Shown: piece by piece, positions 9,905 through 23,362 of the stretch
How positions within the stretch are numbered: the first letter of the stretch is position 1
Layout: each line of letters starts with the position of its first letter
DNA from: Ischnura elegans
Taxonomy: Eukaryota > Arthropoda > Insecta > Odonata > Coenagrionidae
Assembly: GCF_921293095.1 (NCBI RefSeq)
Contig: NW_025791724.1
Location: 186,001 to 250,000 of the forward strand
Reading direction: 5' to 3'
DNA length: 64,000 nucleotides
The notes under the pieces: model-generated
Databases searched by the model: none
The model's input: only the letters and a program-made list of their open reading frames with translations
What the model was told of the DNA's origin: nothing
Program-made: the position numbers and the translations under genes

Positions 9905-11806
9905 TTGTTTAAAAAAAATATTTTCAATCACCTACCGCGAGCAATGCAGAGCCGGAATATGCCGCGAAAATTTCTTTTGAGAAAGAAATGTCACTATGTG
10001 AAATATTTTCTACATATTTTATTCGCGTGTTTCAAGAGTGACATTAATGTAGCGTTGGAGAGGAAAGGCTTTGGGAAAAATCCATTTTCAGTCATTACTG
10101 CAATCACTTCCTCGGAAATTATTCCCTAATGCGAGAGTTTCGTTGATTCCGATATGTGGTGAATGAGAGAAATAGGTTTGGGAATAATTTTAATTTGCAT
10201 GCCACGCGACATTTTCCTTCGATCCTCGGTTATCACAGCGGGATTACATACTCTAAAGGCATGGAAATCGGCTTCCGCTTCCCGGTGTCCATTGGGAGAT
10301 GGCGTGCAGAGGGTTTTTCATTGAATTATTAGAAATAGTTTAAACTACCCAAGTAATTAATAACGGTCATTTTCAGAAAAGATAAGGTTTGAAGATTGTT
10401 ATCATACCATCGATGTTCAACGGTACATCTCCCTAACCATCCCACGGTACGTTTTCGCGAAAGCACGAAATTTCGATGCTCGATCAACAATACGCCATTA
10501 CCTTGGCAACGAGGCAAGACGAGAATCAACAACACAGGCGTACGGGTAATGACAGCGCAGCACTCATTGACGTGGAATTAGTTACATTTCTTGGTTAAAC
10601 GTGGCATTCTCGGATGGTATAATACATTGTATCGTATGCTGGACTCATCGCCTGCCGTTTCACGGAACCGTGTCTCGGGAGGTGGTGCGCCCTAGTGGCA
10701 GTTGCGGAACTATCGGCTAGGATTCTTGCATCACGCAAGAACCTCACGGAATTTGAGTAAAAATTGTAGGTATTAAAACGCAATGTGGAAGTGGTACTCG
10801 TCGCAAACACTGTGACAAGTGTTCCCTAATGTGCAAGTGAAGTCCCCGTGTCGATGTTGTCCCCGTGTTTGTGAAATGTATGGTAGAAGAAAGGCGGCGC
10901 AAAGTGAAGTGTTGGAAGGCGACAGAGGAAAAATTCGGAAAATAAATCCGTTATTGCGTGTGACTGAGAAAATGTGTTAACGCGAAGAAATTGGTAGTGC
11001 ATACTTTCATGTGAATGTGGTAATTATGTCGTTGCATTGCAAATACAACCAATACATCATTTGTTTGTTCAGGCTGAAGATGGCCGATGTGTAGGAGTTT
11101 GCTGATAAGAAAGGCAAACGATAGGGAAATGTGGGGCGTAATGCAGTGAATTCATACATTAATTCTTTCCATAAATTACTGATCATGTTATTAGTTAAAG
11201 GCTGGGCGTCGTTAGGGAAATATAATTTTCATGGTTAAATGTTGGAATGAGCTGTTATGTTGTCAACGCTTCGAGAGTACACAAACTGTGTCATTATGGA
11301 AATTAGTTTGTTTTATGCAATTAAACTGGTCAGGAATAAGTGGTTTACCTTTCTTAGCATTTGAAAAGGTATGTGATGGAAATCGATACCCAAGGAGAGA
11401 TATCATGATAGGTGAAGTTTGCAATTTGAAAACAAGTCTTAATTGTCGGGGCATTATGCAGAATAACATTGCTATTTGATGTTCGGAAATTGTAAAACTT
11501 GACTGGAGTATGCGTTTTAGGAAGTGTATCAATGGAAGCGTTAGTCCATGGCGATAGTTTGGGAATAGAATGATGATTGGGGGAATGTTGATATGTGCAG
11601 TTGTGGCATCAGGGCTTGGAGATTACATAATATGTGATATAAATGAAATTGTAATGAGTCGTGCAATGAAACTCGTCAGGAATACGTGCATTAACTCTTC
11701 CTTCGTTTTAAAAGTGAACTGGTGTTAATCCGTGAAAGAACATAGTTTTGATAAGGGAACGGCAGACATTTGTGTGGCTGAGTAAATGAAATTCCAATTG
11801 TGATAT
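9905..11806. other. Spacer between variant 5S and satellite, unit 1
   Basis: I see no gene here. It holds the right part of the paralogous block (to ~10025), a small hairpin TTCTTGC/GCAAGAA (10733-10751), and from ~11775 a stretch that already resembles degenerate satellite. Short open frames in it lack recognisable features. Confidence 0.6.
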
Positions 11807-14800
11807 TCAAAATTATTCATAAAAACCATAATTACCGAGGGATTCTGACGGGATGCGTTCTAAAACGTTAACAATAGTAAAACATACATTAGTGTCGAGT
11901 TTCGTAGCGTTAGAGTAATTAGTTTAAAAAATATTCCGGTTGAAGTGACTGAAATATTGCATAGGCTAAATATTGAATAACAACATTATGTCCTATAGAC
12001 AGTGAAAACCAGCGGATTCTGGTGGGACAAGTTTTAAAACAATAGGAGAGATAAGGCAATTGTCGGTGACGAGTGTCAGTGCGATTGAATCAATGGTTGA
12101 ATTAATATGTTACAATGTGTGTATGACATAATGACATTAAATGTGTCATACTCAAAATTATTCATAAAAACCATAATTACCGAGGGATTTTGACGGGATG
12201 CGTTTTAAAACGTTAACAATAGTAAAACATACGTTAGTGTCGAGTTTCGTAGCGTTAGAGTAATTAGTTTAAAAAATATTCCAGTTGAAGTGACTGAAAT
12301 ATTGCACAGGCTAAATAATGAATAACAACATTATGTCCTATAAACAGTGAAAACCAGCGGATTTTGGTGGGACAAGTTTTAAAACAATAGGAGAAATAAG
12401 GCAATTGTCGGTGACGAGTGTCAGTGCGATTGAATCAATGGTTTAATTAATATGTTACAATGTGTGTATGACATAATGACATTAAATGTGTCATACTCAA
12501 AATTATTCATAAAAACCATAATTACCGAGGGATTTTGACGGGATGCGTTTTAAAACGTTAACAATAGTAAAACATACGTTAGTGTCGAGTTTCGTAGCGT
12601 TAGAGTAATTAGTTTAAAAAATATTCCGGTTGAAGTGACTGAAATATTGCAGAGGCTAAATATTGAATAACAACATTATGTCCTATAAACAGTGAAAACC
12701 AGCGGATTTTGGTGGGACAAGTTTTAAAACAATAGGAGAGATAAGGCAATTGTCGGTGACGAGTGTCAGTGCGATTGAGTCAATGGTTTAATTAATATGT
12801 TACAATGTGTGAATGACAAAATGACATTAAATGTGTCACACTCAAAATTATTCATAAAAACCATAATTACCGAGGGATTTTGACGGGATGCGTTTTAAAA
12901 CGTTAACAATAGTAAAACATACGTTAGTGTCGAGTTTCGTATCGTTAGAATAATTAGTTTTAAAAATATTCCAGTAGAAGTGCCTGAAAAATTGCAGAGG
13001 ATAAATATTGAATAACAACATTATGTCCTATAAACAGTGAAAACCAGCGGATTTTGGTGGGACAAGTTTTAAAACAATAGAAGAAATAAGGCAATTGTCG
13101 GTGACGAGTGTCAGTGCGATTGAGTCAATGGTTTAATTGATATGTTACATTGTGTGTATGACAAAATGACATTAAATGTGTCACACTCAAAATTATTCAT
13201 AAAAACCATAATTACCGAGGGATTTTGACGGGATGCATTTTAAAACGTTCACAATAGTAAAACATACGTTAGTGTCGAGTTTCGTAGCGTTAGAATAATT
13301 AGTTTGAAAAATATTCCGGTTGAAGTGACTGAAATATTGCAGAGGCTAAATATTCAATAACAACGTTATGTCCTATAAACAGTGAAAACCAGCGGATTTT
13401 GGTGGGACAAGTTTTAAAACAATAGGAGAGATAAGGCAATTGTCGGTGACGAGTGTCAGTGCGATTGAATTAATGGTTGAATTCATATGTTACAATGTGT
13501 GTATGACAAAATGACATTAAATGTGTCATACTCAAAATTATTCATAAAAACCATAATTACCGAGGGATTTTGACGGGATGCGTTTTAAAACGTTAACAAT
13601 AGTAAAACATACGTTAGTGTCGAGTTTCGTAGCGTTAGAGTAATTAGTTTAAAAAATATTCCAGTTGAAGTGACTGAAATATTGCACAGGCTAAATAATG
13701 AATAACAACATTATGTCCTATAAACAGTGAAAACCAGCGGATTTTGGTGGGACAAGTTTTAAAACAATAGGAGAAATAAGGCAATTGTCGGTGACGAGTG
13801 TCAGTGCGATTGAATTAATGGTTGAATTAATATGTTACAATGTGTGTATGACATAATGACATTAAATGTGTCATACTCAAAATTATTCATAAAAACCATA
13901 ATTACCGAGGGATTTTGACGGGATGCGTTTTAAAACGTTAACAATAGTAAAACATACGTTAGTGTCGAGTTTCGTAGCGTTAGAGTAATTAGTTTAAAAA
14001 ATATTCCGGTTGAAGTGACTGAAATATTGCAGAGGCTAAATATTGAAAAACAACATTATGTCCTATAGACAGTGAAAACCAGCGGATTTTGGTGGGACAA
14101 GTTTTAAAACAATAGGAGAGATAAGGCAATTGTCGGTGACGAGTGTCAGTGCGATAGAATGAATGGTTGAATTAATATGTTACAATGTGTGTATGACATA
14201 ATGACATTAAATGTGTCATACTCAAAATTATTCATAAAAACCATAATTACCGAGGGATTTTGACGGGATGCGTTTTAAAACGTTAACAATAGTAAAACAT
14301 ACGTTAGTGTCGAGTTTCGTAGCGTTAGAGTAATTAGTTTAAAAAATATTCCGGTTGAAGTGACTGAAATATTGCAGAGGCTAAATATTGAAAAACAACA
14401 TTATGTCCTATAGACAGTGAAAACCAGCGGATTTTGGTGGGACAAGTTTTAAAACAATAGGAGAAATAAGGCAATTGTCGGTGACGAGTGTCAGTGCGAT
14501 TGAATTAATGGTTGAATTAATATGTTACAATGTGTGTATGACATAATGACATTAAATGTGTCATACTCAAAATTATTCATAAAAACCATAATTACCGAGG
14601 GATTTTGACGGGATGCGTTTTAAAACGTTAACAATAGTAAAACATACGTTAGTGTCGAGTTTCGTAGCGTTAGAGTAATTAGTTTAAAAAATATACCGGT
14701 TGAAGTGACTGAAATATTGCAGAGGCTAAATATTGAAAAACAACATTATGTCCTATAGACAGTGAAAACCAGCGGATTTTGGTGGGACAAGTTTTAAAAC

Positions 14801-15601
14801 AATAGGAGAAATAAGGCAATTGTCGGTGACGTGTGTCAGTGCGATTGAATGAATGGTTGAATTAATATGTTACAATGTGTGTATGACATAATGACATTAA
14901 ATGTGTCATACTCAAAATTATTCATAAAAACCATAATTACCGAGGGATTTTGACGGGATGCGTTTTAAAACGTTAACAATAGTAAAACATACGTTAGTGT
15001 CGAGTTTCGTAGCGTTAGAGTAATTAGTTTAAAAAATATTCCGGTTGAAGTGACTGAAATATTGCAGAGGCTAAATATTGAAAAACAACATTATGTCCTA
15101 TAGACAGTGAAAACCAGCGGATTTTGGTGGGACAAGTTTTAAAACAATAGGAGAAATAAGGCAATTGTCGGTGACGAGTGTCAGTGCGATTGAATTAATG
15201 GTTGAATTAATATGTTACAATGTGTGTATGACATAATGACATTAAATGTGTCATACTCAAAATTATTCATAAAAACCATAATTACCGAGGGATTTTGACG
15301 GGATGCGTTTTAAAACGTTAACAATAGTAAAACATACGTTAGTGTCGAGTTTCGTAGCGTTAGAGTAATTAGTTTAAAAAATATTCCGGTTGAAGTGACT
15401 GAAATATTGCAGAGGCTAAATATTGAATAACAACATTATGTCCTATAAACAGTGAAAACCAGCGGATTTTGGTGGGACAAGTTTTAAAACAATAGGAGAA
15501 ATTAGGCAATTGTCGGTGACGAGTGTCAGTGCGATTGAATTAATGGTTTAATTAATATGTTACACTCCCTGGCTGTCGACATGAAATTCCTAGGGTCAAA
15601 C
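11807..15601 (+). repeat. 345-bp satellite array, 11 units (unit 1)
   Basis: The landmark TCAAAATTATTCATAAAAAC recurs at 11807, 12152, 12497, 12842, 13187 and onward in exact 345-bp steps up to 15257, with a few percent divergence. Each 345-bp unit is a dimer. GTTTTAAAAC occurs twice per unit, 174 and 171 bp apart, and the preceding GGATTTTG(A/G)(C/T)GGGA block matches in both halves. The monomer is therefore ~172 bp. No coding potential is seen. Confidence 0.95.
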
Positions 15602-16560
15602 TCAATATTATTTATAAAAACCATAATTACCGAGGGATTTTGATGGGAGACATTTTAAAACGTTCTTAAAGTGAAAACAGACATTATTGAGGAGTATCAT
15701 AGTCTCTGAATGAATACTTTCAAAATACGCCATTTTTTGGGTTGAAAGTAAGCGAAGACTGAATTTTCAATATCAGCATTATGTCATATGAACAGTAAAA
15801 ACCAGTGGATTTTGATGGGACCGGTTTTAAAACGACAAGAAAATTAAGACAAATATTCGTGACAAGTGTCAGTGCAACGGAGTAAATAGTTTTAAAAATG
15901 TGTTACAGTTGCTAATGAGTTAATCAAATTTCCATTTTCATACTCAAAATTATTTCTAAAAACCATAATTACCGTGGGATTTGGACGGGAGACGTTTCAA
16001 AACTTAGGTGTATTCAAAAAGAACATTATAGCGGAGTTCCGTAGCCACAGAATGAATACTTTGAAAAATATCCCATATTATGTGTCTGACAGCAAATGCT
16101 GATTTTTCAATATCAACGTTATGTCATATGAACAGTAAAAACCAGTGAATTTTGATGGGACCGGTTTTAAAACGACAAGGAAATTAAGGCAATTATTCGT
16201 GACTAGTGTCAGTGCGACTGATTCCATGGTTTAAGAAATATATTGTAATCCGTTGCTGACAAAAACAAATTTCCAATGCCATACTCCAAATTATTCATAA
16301 AAAGCAATAATTACAGAGGGATTTGGACGGGAGACGTTTTAGAACGTTAACATAAATTGAAACAAACATTATCGTGGACCTTCAGTGCGACGGAATTGAA
16401 AATTTCAACAATGTTCCATGCTCTGTGCCCGTCACATTGCAAAGTGTCCGTTTAAACTCAACAAGTGAGCGTGGAAACCACACTTCCGGTCGGATTTTCA
16501 TGAGGCACGTTTTAAAACGTGCAGAAAAATGACAATTAATTATTTGGAGACAAAGTTCGA
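15602..16560 (+). repeat. Degenerate satellite units, unit 1
   Basis: About three diverged units continue the same phase (landmarks at 15602, 15944 and 16285; steps of 342 and 341 bp). They keep the GGATTTTGATGGGA and TTTTAAAAC blocks but differ widely elsewhere. The transition at ~15565 is abrupt, the usual picture of a homogenised core beside an unhomogenised edge. Confidence 0.85.
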
Positions 16561-17339
16561 CAGAATAATAGCTACGTTAATGCCACATACGTGGCTACTG
16601 CGACAGCGCACGATGTATTCGTCGTAGGCGTGTGACATTTCGTCATAACATGCAGATTGTCACTTCATGCATTGCAATAGGGATATGTGAAGTTCGAAAG
16701 GAATAACTCCGAAGTCGTACTCGCTCTTTTCCTTCGTAATTCCGCAATCAGACAGTGAAATGCATCGGAAATATTGACAAACGAAGTAAGTCAAAGGAAA
16801 ATTGATTTGCCAAAAGAGGTAATTGTAAGAATGCCGAAACAACAAATACCACGTTTCAGGAAATAGCAAAGTTAGGTTTAAAACTTGGACGTTACCGTAG
16901 AGAGTGGAATTAATCCACAGAACAATGTACGAAAAACTAACAAAGGGAAAGTTATCGATCGGCGATGTGAAGAGTACATCTTTTCCCTTGCACGTCCGCA
17001 TTCACGAATACACGTTCCTGCGGGAAAGACACATCATTTCCAATCCCGAAGTGGCGTGTGGTAATTTAAGTAATACGTGTAACGCGCTACGTCGTCACAA
17101 TGTTGTAGGGAACGGTAATTCATTTTCACAAAAGTCATTCAAAATCAGCCTTCTCACACACAGAAAATCGCAGTCATCAATTTCCAGAATCGCACGCTAG
17201 ACCAGAAATATCCTGCGACTCGAGTATGGAAAAGCCAGCCTCACTCGACAATCCCTCCCGTCGAGGCGTAATTTTTTTTTCACCAACCTTTCGCAATCCC
17301 TGCCCAGGAATCAAATTCACCACATTCCCCCCCAGAATA
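16561..17339. other. Spacer between satellite and CpG-rich block, unit 1
   Basis: Unique-looking sequence of mixed composition. I see no gene, RNA or clear repeat in it. Confidence 0.5.
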
Positions 17340-18249
17340 GGCACAGAAAGCGCACGGAGTGAAACGAACGGGGCGAACCGAAAACCGTAGGAGCGTCAAA
17401 CGGAGTCATTCCATTTCCTTCGAATATCACGACTCGCGGCGCAATCGGAATACTCTCGCGACATTCAGCCCCCGCCGGAAAGGGGAAACGATAATCGAGT
17501 GCCGCCGTTTGTGGAATAACGGCACGAGAACAAAAATTATGGACATTCGTCCGCTTCTCCCGGGGATCGCGGGTTCGCGGCAGCGCGAACGATCGCAGTC
17601 GCACGCGGAAAGAGTGATTTCGGCGTCGCGAAAAGGCGAGATCGAGGGAAACAGTCGCGTTTCGGCGACGCCGAAGTGGCGTCTCGATCGTCGATCGAAA
17701 TCGCCGCAAACTCGGATCGAAAAGTGCAACAGACGAATGCACAACCGCGGATCGAGTCGTCGCGACACGACGCCGATCCGTCCGACAGGCACATCTTCCG
17801 ACCATCGTTCTCCGTCCGCGGGGCGCCGTCCAGACCGGCGCCGGCGTGCCGGCACACGCAGGAAGGTTCAGAGAAACGGCGAGGCAGGTCGCCGATCGAC
17901 CACGCGAACCCGCGACGCCACGGCGACACTTTAATTATCGGGTCGGAAGGCGCGCCGGTGACATGCCGTATTTCGCTCGGGCGCCGCGGCGCCCGCGACG
18001 TTCCGGTCGCCGACGGCGGGCCGCCCGCGCGCGGCCGGGACTGTCGCCTCGCGCGTCGAGATCGGACGCCGACGTCGGAGCCGCCGGCGCCGTCCGAAAC
18101 GATAAAGTGCGAGACGAAGTCGAGTACAAAGATTCGAAGGAGAACGCCGACGACAAGTTCGACAGCGGCGAACGCGCTCCGAAATGGTACGATATCTCGA
18201 AGGTGGGAAACGCGAAAATTTCATCGCTTCATACCTCTCGTCCGAGACC
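17340..18249. other. CpG-rich block upstream of H1, unit 1
   Basis: About 0.9 kb with abrupt high GC and very many CpG dinucleotides (repeated TCGCGA, CGATCG, GCGCCG). It ends at the H1 start. Several long open frames on both strands are explained by the lack of AT-rich stops; their translations are Arg/Ser/Pro-rich and resemble no protein I recognise. It probably includes the H1 promoter. I see no standard TATA box close to the H1 start; GATATC (18191-18196) is the nearest AT-containing motif. Confidence 0.6.
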
Positions 18250-18972
18250 ATGGCAGACGCTACCGCAGCAGCCGCAGCAGCGCCCCCGGCGGCCCAGCCG
18301 TCCGGCACCGCAGCCGTCAAGCCCCTGCCCGCCGCCTCCGCAGCATCCAAGAAGGCCAGCAAGGGCGCCGCCTCCAAGAAGGCCCGCGCAAAGCCCTCCC
18401 ATCCACCGACCTCCGAGATGGTCAACAACGCCGTCAAGAGCCTCAAGGAACGCGGCGGCTCCTCCCTCCAGGCCATCAAGAAGTACATCGCCGCCTCCTA
18501 CAAGGTCGACGCCGAGAAGCTCTCCCCCTTCATCAAGAAGTACCTCAAGTCCGCCGTCACCTCCGGCACACTCGTACAGACCAAGGGCAAGGGAGCGTCG
18601 GGGTCCTTCAAGCTGAGCTCCACCACGCTGAAGGACAAGGCTGCACCCGCTGCAGCCAAGGCGAAGAAGACCGCAGCCAAGAAGACCGCCGCGGCCAAGA
18701 AGCCGAAGCCCGCGAAGAAGGAGAAGGCTGCCACCAAGCGGTCCGCGCCCAAGGAGCGCTCCAAGTCCGCGCCTCCTGCGAAGAAGGCAAAGAAAGCAGA
18801 CAAGCCCAAGAAGAAGCCCGCAGCAGCCAAGCCAGCGGCGAAGGCAGCAAAGTCCCCATCGAAGGCAAAGAAGGCGCCCACCAAGCCCAAGGCGCCCAAG
18901 CCCAAGAAGACGCCCACCAAGCCCAAGCCCGCGGCAGCAAAGAAGGCCGCCGCCGCCCCCAAGAAGAAGTGA
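18250..18972 (+). CDS. H1: Histone H1, unit 1
   Basis: This 240-residue linker histone binds nucleosomes at the dyad and linker DNA and compacts chromatin. An Ala/Pro/Ser-rich N-terminal tail (1-47) is followed by the winged-helix globular domain (about 48-122, with [27 protein letters not shown] and [11 protein letters not shown]). A Lys/Ala/Pro tail follows (123-240) with TPTKPK- and SPSKAK-type motifs that are likely Cdk sites. The frame stays open to an ATG 66 bases upstream, but insect H1 proteins begin MAD-, so I chose 18250. There are no introns. It converges on H3. A stem-loop follows 53 bases after the stop. Confidence 0.97.
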   Translation: MADATAAAAAAPPAAQPSGTAAVKPLPAASAASKKASKGAASKKARAKPSHPPTSEMVNNAVKSLKERGGSSLQAIKKYIAASYKVDAEKLSPFIKKYLKSAVTSGTLVQTKGKGASGSFKLSSTTLKDKAAPAAAKAKKTAAKKTAAAKKPKPAKKEKAATKRSAPKERSKSAPPAKKAKKADKPKKKPAAAKPAAKAAKSPSKAKKAPTKPKAPKPKKTPTKPKPAAAKKAAAAPKKK

Positions 18973-19025
18973 GCGACCGAACCTCGCAGGTTCACCGAAC
19001 TTCGATGTACGCGAAGTTCAATTTA

Positions 19026-19041
19026 GGCCCTCTTAAGGGCC
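19026..19041 (+). terminator. Histone 3' stem-loop of H1, unit 1
   Basis: GGCCCTCTTAAGGGCC forms a perfect 6-bp stem with a CTTA loop, the SLBP-binding element of replication-dependent histone mRNAs. An AATAAA occurs at 19107-19112, so a polyadenylated alternative end is possible. Confidence 0.93.
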
Positions 19042-19827
19042 ATCAAGTCATACAGATGACTATTTTCCATGCTTAAAACAAAATTCCAAACTCCTTCACC
19101 TTACCCAATAAAGTTTCAAACCTTACCCATTGAAGGAAATGAGTAGATGGACAATATTCCTTCTACAAAACCGCTAATTTTACGTCAAATTAATGCACCT
19201 TCCATTGAAGGTTGTCAGATAATTTTTTGGCAGTAAAAATTTACCTATGAACCTAAGTTTCGAAAGAGACGTCTGCTGCAGCAGAAAGCCTGATTGCTCA
19301 AAAGAATGAAGTATTTGCGTTTCACATATTTGCAACCAAGACGGTCGATTGTTGAAAACAATGAAATCTTGGCGAATGTCATTGTTGCATTAGTATTTTC
19401 CGTGACAAAACTGCTGGCGGAAAACAATCGTCGCGCATGGCAACATCTCCTGACGACATTTTTTGAGTTCGAGAGATGCCTACATTGTCGTAACTCGATA
19501 AACGATTGAGTGTACTCCTGACTTTGTTATTCTGAAAGAACTTCGAAATTTCCGTTACTTATGAAATTTAAATTGCCATTCTGTAAAGATAACATTTTCC
19601 GTCAGGAAACTGCCAGGATGCCAAGCACTCCATCTGCAAAAAAACATCTTTTCATAAGTTATATTCATACCTTCCAGTATTTTTCTATACTATTTTTCAT
19701 TAGTTAATTATAATTATCATTAATTACAACTTTATTATTTTTTCATTCTCTTTCAGCTTTTCTTTATGAAATATTATTTCATTCTCGTCGATGAAAGCAA
19801 TGGGAAACAATCGTCTGTATGACGTCT
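19042..19827. other. H1-H3 intergenic spacer, unit 1
   Basis: 786 bp between two convergent genes. It has short CCATTGAAGG repeats near 19130 and 19202 and an AT-rich run before the H3 stem-loop. No gene is seen. Confidence 0.6.
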
Positions 19828-19843
19828 AGTCCTGAAAAGGACT
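19828..19843 (-). terminator. Histone 3' stem-loop of H3, unit 1
   Basis: On the minus strand AGTCCTTTTCAGGACT has a 6-bp stem and the canonical TTTC loop. It lies 40 bases after the H3 stop codon. Confidence 0.93.
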
Positions 19844-19883
19844 TTTGTTTTTGTGCCGACAAGAAGTCGACAGCGACGACGAT

Positions 19884-20787
<904 letters not shown>

Positions 20788-20846
20788 ATTTCCATCGCGG
20801 CAGCAGCCCATTACATCTGGCAGCTGCAGCATCATCGAATAACAAA

Positions 20847-20862
20847 GGTCCTTTTCAGGACC
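20847..20862 (+). terminator. Histone 3' stem-loop of H4, unit 1
   Basis: GGTCCTTTTCAGGACC has a perfect 6-bp stem and TTTC loop, the best match to the consensus among the five genes. Confidence 0.95.
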
Positions 20863-21682
20863 ATAGAACATGCAGGATATTATTTGCCATTGCTTACACT
20901 CGTCGCAATCACAGAAATGTGATGTCATCGATAATACATGAGAACTAAGGTACTGGTTGAGTAAAGAAAAAAAAAATTGATGGAATTGTCACATGACAAG
21001 TTACTATTATGCGAGTAAACCAAATACTTTCATTCATATTGAAAGTTGATTGAGTAAACTGCTGAGGGACGATCAATTTGTTTCTATTTCTTAATCCAAC
21101 CCATATTACCGACTTCAACAATAATGGTCACTAAGTGTTCTATTTCCGGTAGTTATTGTTACATTTTACAGCGGCACAAGCCGTTAACAATGTCGTCCAT
21201 TGATAGTGTTACTTAGCAACGACCAAACGCCTTCGTCGATTTTCAAACAATTCTTCGACCGAATGCGGTGACTATGACACATTGTTATACATCGCCTATC
21301 TGTTGCTTAGAAACGCACTGCTGCCAACATATTTTCAAACTGCTACATAGCATTCGGACTTTTTGGATATCCATTCAAATGTTCCTTTTACAAGGCGAAG
21401 CTATGGTATTGCAACATGTTTTTCCCCCATCATAATACTAATCCCTTAATTACTATTCATTCATCATCACAGTTTCTCTAACTCTGTTGGTATGCTTTCG
21501 TCACACTTGCTATCGTTCTATTATGTTATAATTTTCAAATTTTATAACCACTTGACAACTCGATCCACGACCTCTCCACCAGAGAAACAGAAAGTAATTT
21601 CTAGACTTTTTATGTGCACATTCTGGGAAGAGTACCAAATTCTTTGACATAGTCGTAAGACTGACAGACCTAGATGGTTTGC
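20863..21682. other. H4-H2A intergenic spacer, unit 1
   Basis: 820 bp between the convergent H4 and H2A genes. It contains an A-run (about 20969-20977) that is one base shorter in unit 2, and two X-box-like elements, GTTACTTAGCAAC (21208-21220) and GTTGCTTAGAAAC (21302-21314). No gene is seen. Confidence 0.6.
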
Positions 21683-21698
21683 GGTCCTAAAAAGGACC
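21683..21698 (-). terminator. Histone 3' stem-loop of H2A, unit 1
   Basis: On the minus strand GGTCCTTTTTAGGACC forms a perfect 6-bp stem with a TTTT loop, 32 bases after the H2A stop. Confidence 0.94.
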
Positions 21699-21730
21699 AT
21701 TTTTTTATTCTCTTCGTAAGAAGAGAACGC

Positions 21731-22290
<560 letters not shown>

Positions 22291-22541
22291 AGAGAGCAGC
22301 AGTTCGAGGATCATCGAGGGAGACTTCGCCGAGAGGATCACCGAGGAGCAGCTCATCGAGGGACAGCGGCAAGGAGGCGAGCGTACCGTCGACGACCCGC
22401 GTCAAGGAGAGAGGAAGACACCCGCCAAGGAGGTTCCGTCTGAGGAAGCGCTTGCCGCAACCGAGGACAGCCGCCAAGGCGTGCCAAGGAGGGAGAGTCC
22501 ATCTCGGGCTAACCCACCTACCACCAATCTCCATTGCTTAA

Positions 22542-22557
22542 GGCTCTTTTAAGGGCC
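22542..22557 (+). other. Histone-type stem-loop in LINE-A 5' UTR, module 1
   Basis: GGCTCTTTTAAGGGCC has a 6-bp stem with one G-U pair and a TTTA loop and is followed by ACA. It is close to the H1 3' stem-loop of the same cluster (19026-19041). It ends the first of two related modules in which TGAGGAAGCGCT recurs ~215 bp apart. Confidence 0.6.
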
Positions 22558-22784
22558 ACAGTCGGTCCGACCGACTAACCTACTTCCACAGGGGACAAGA
22601 GCGAGGACCGACCGAGGAAGGAGGACAACACCGCCACCAAGGGAAACAGCCTGAGGAAGCGCTAGTCGCGACCGAAGGCTACGAGCCAAGGACCGGGAAG
22701 GAAGACCACCAGACTAGGAAGGAAGGAAGTCCACCACCAGGAGGAGGGAGTCACCACCAGCCTATTCTCCCCGGCTACTTGGTC

Positions 22785-22800
22785 CTCTTCGGGGCCATTT
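22785..22800 (+). other. Histone-type stem-loop in LINE-A 5' UTR, module 2
   Basis: GGTCCTCTTCGGGGCC has a 6-bp stem with two G-U pairs and a CTTC loop. It sits in the same relative place at the end of module 2, 243 bp after the first stem-loop. The match is weaker than in module 1. Confidence 0.45.
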
Positions 22801-23362
22801 TCTCTCCTGTCTCTTTTAGGCCAGTGCAAGGAACTTTCTGCGGGCCCTACGGGTAACCCAAAGTTTGCACCCTTGTGACTGCAGGGGCATTCCCCCGCCC
22901 GGGGGAACTAGTATCTGCCCAATTGAAGTCTGCTAGTGGAGAGGGTTCGGTCCTCCAATCGCCGGCTGGTACACGCAAAACCTCTCATCCGATCTACCCC
23001 GACGCACTCGTCGGCCATAGAGTGAGAGTCCCTGACTCCCGAGGCATTGCACGCTAACGCACTCGTTGGCAGCCGAAGGAAACTCCCCATCACAAACACA
23101 TACGGCGCCCACGTAACGTGCGGTGGGTTCTCCAGCCGTGGGGCAGCTCATCGTCGGGGCTTCTCTGCTTGTCTGCGGGCAAGTAGTCCAATAGGTACAC
23201 AGGGGTTGGGGAGGACAACACAGCGCTAGGCGGCCCTCCCCCGTCAGGGGAGGTCCTGACACCAGGGCCTTAAGCCACAAAGTTCTTGGCAGCCTTTCCA
23301 AAAGGACCCGAAGAGGGCCTTTTCCGTACTTACACTTTCGCTCCGAATTTTCATTTCGCAAA

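Noticed and set aside
10687-10701. GCGCCCTAGTGGCAG as a reverse-strand CTCF site
   Set aside because: It lacks two bases in the core relative to the consensus, so I did not count it with the other four.
11807-15601. CRISPR-like or gene-family interpretation of the 345-bp array
   Set aside because: Repeats are contiguous without unique spacers and have no coding frame; it is a satellite.
17359-18616. Long open frames on both strands in the CpG-rich block, one running through H1 out of frame
   Set aside because: High GC removes stop codons. The products are Arg/Ser/Pro-rich without any recognisable domain, and the frame across H1 is a shadow of the real gene.
18498-18995. Ala/Phe-rich antisense frame over H1
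   Set aside because: It is the complement of Lys/Ala codons of the H1 tail, not a gene.
23290-23310. A third histone-like stem-loop on the minus strand of LINE-A
   Set aside because: GGCCCTCTTCGGGTCC has a mismatch in the stem and is on the wrong strand.
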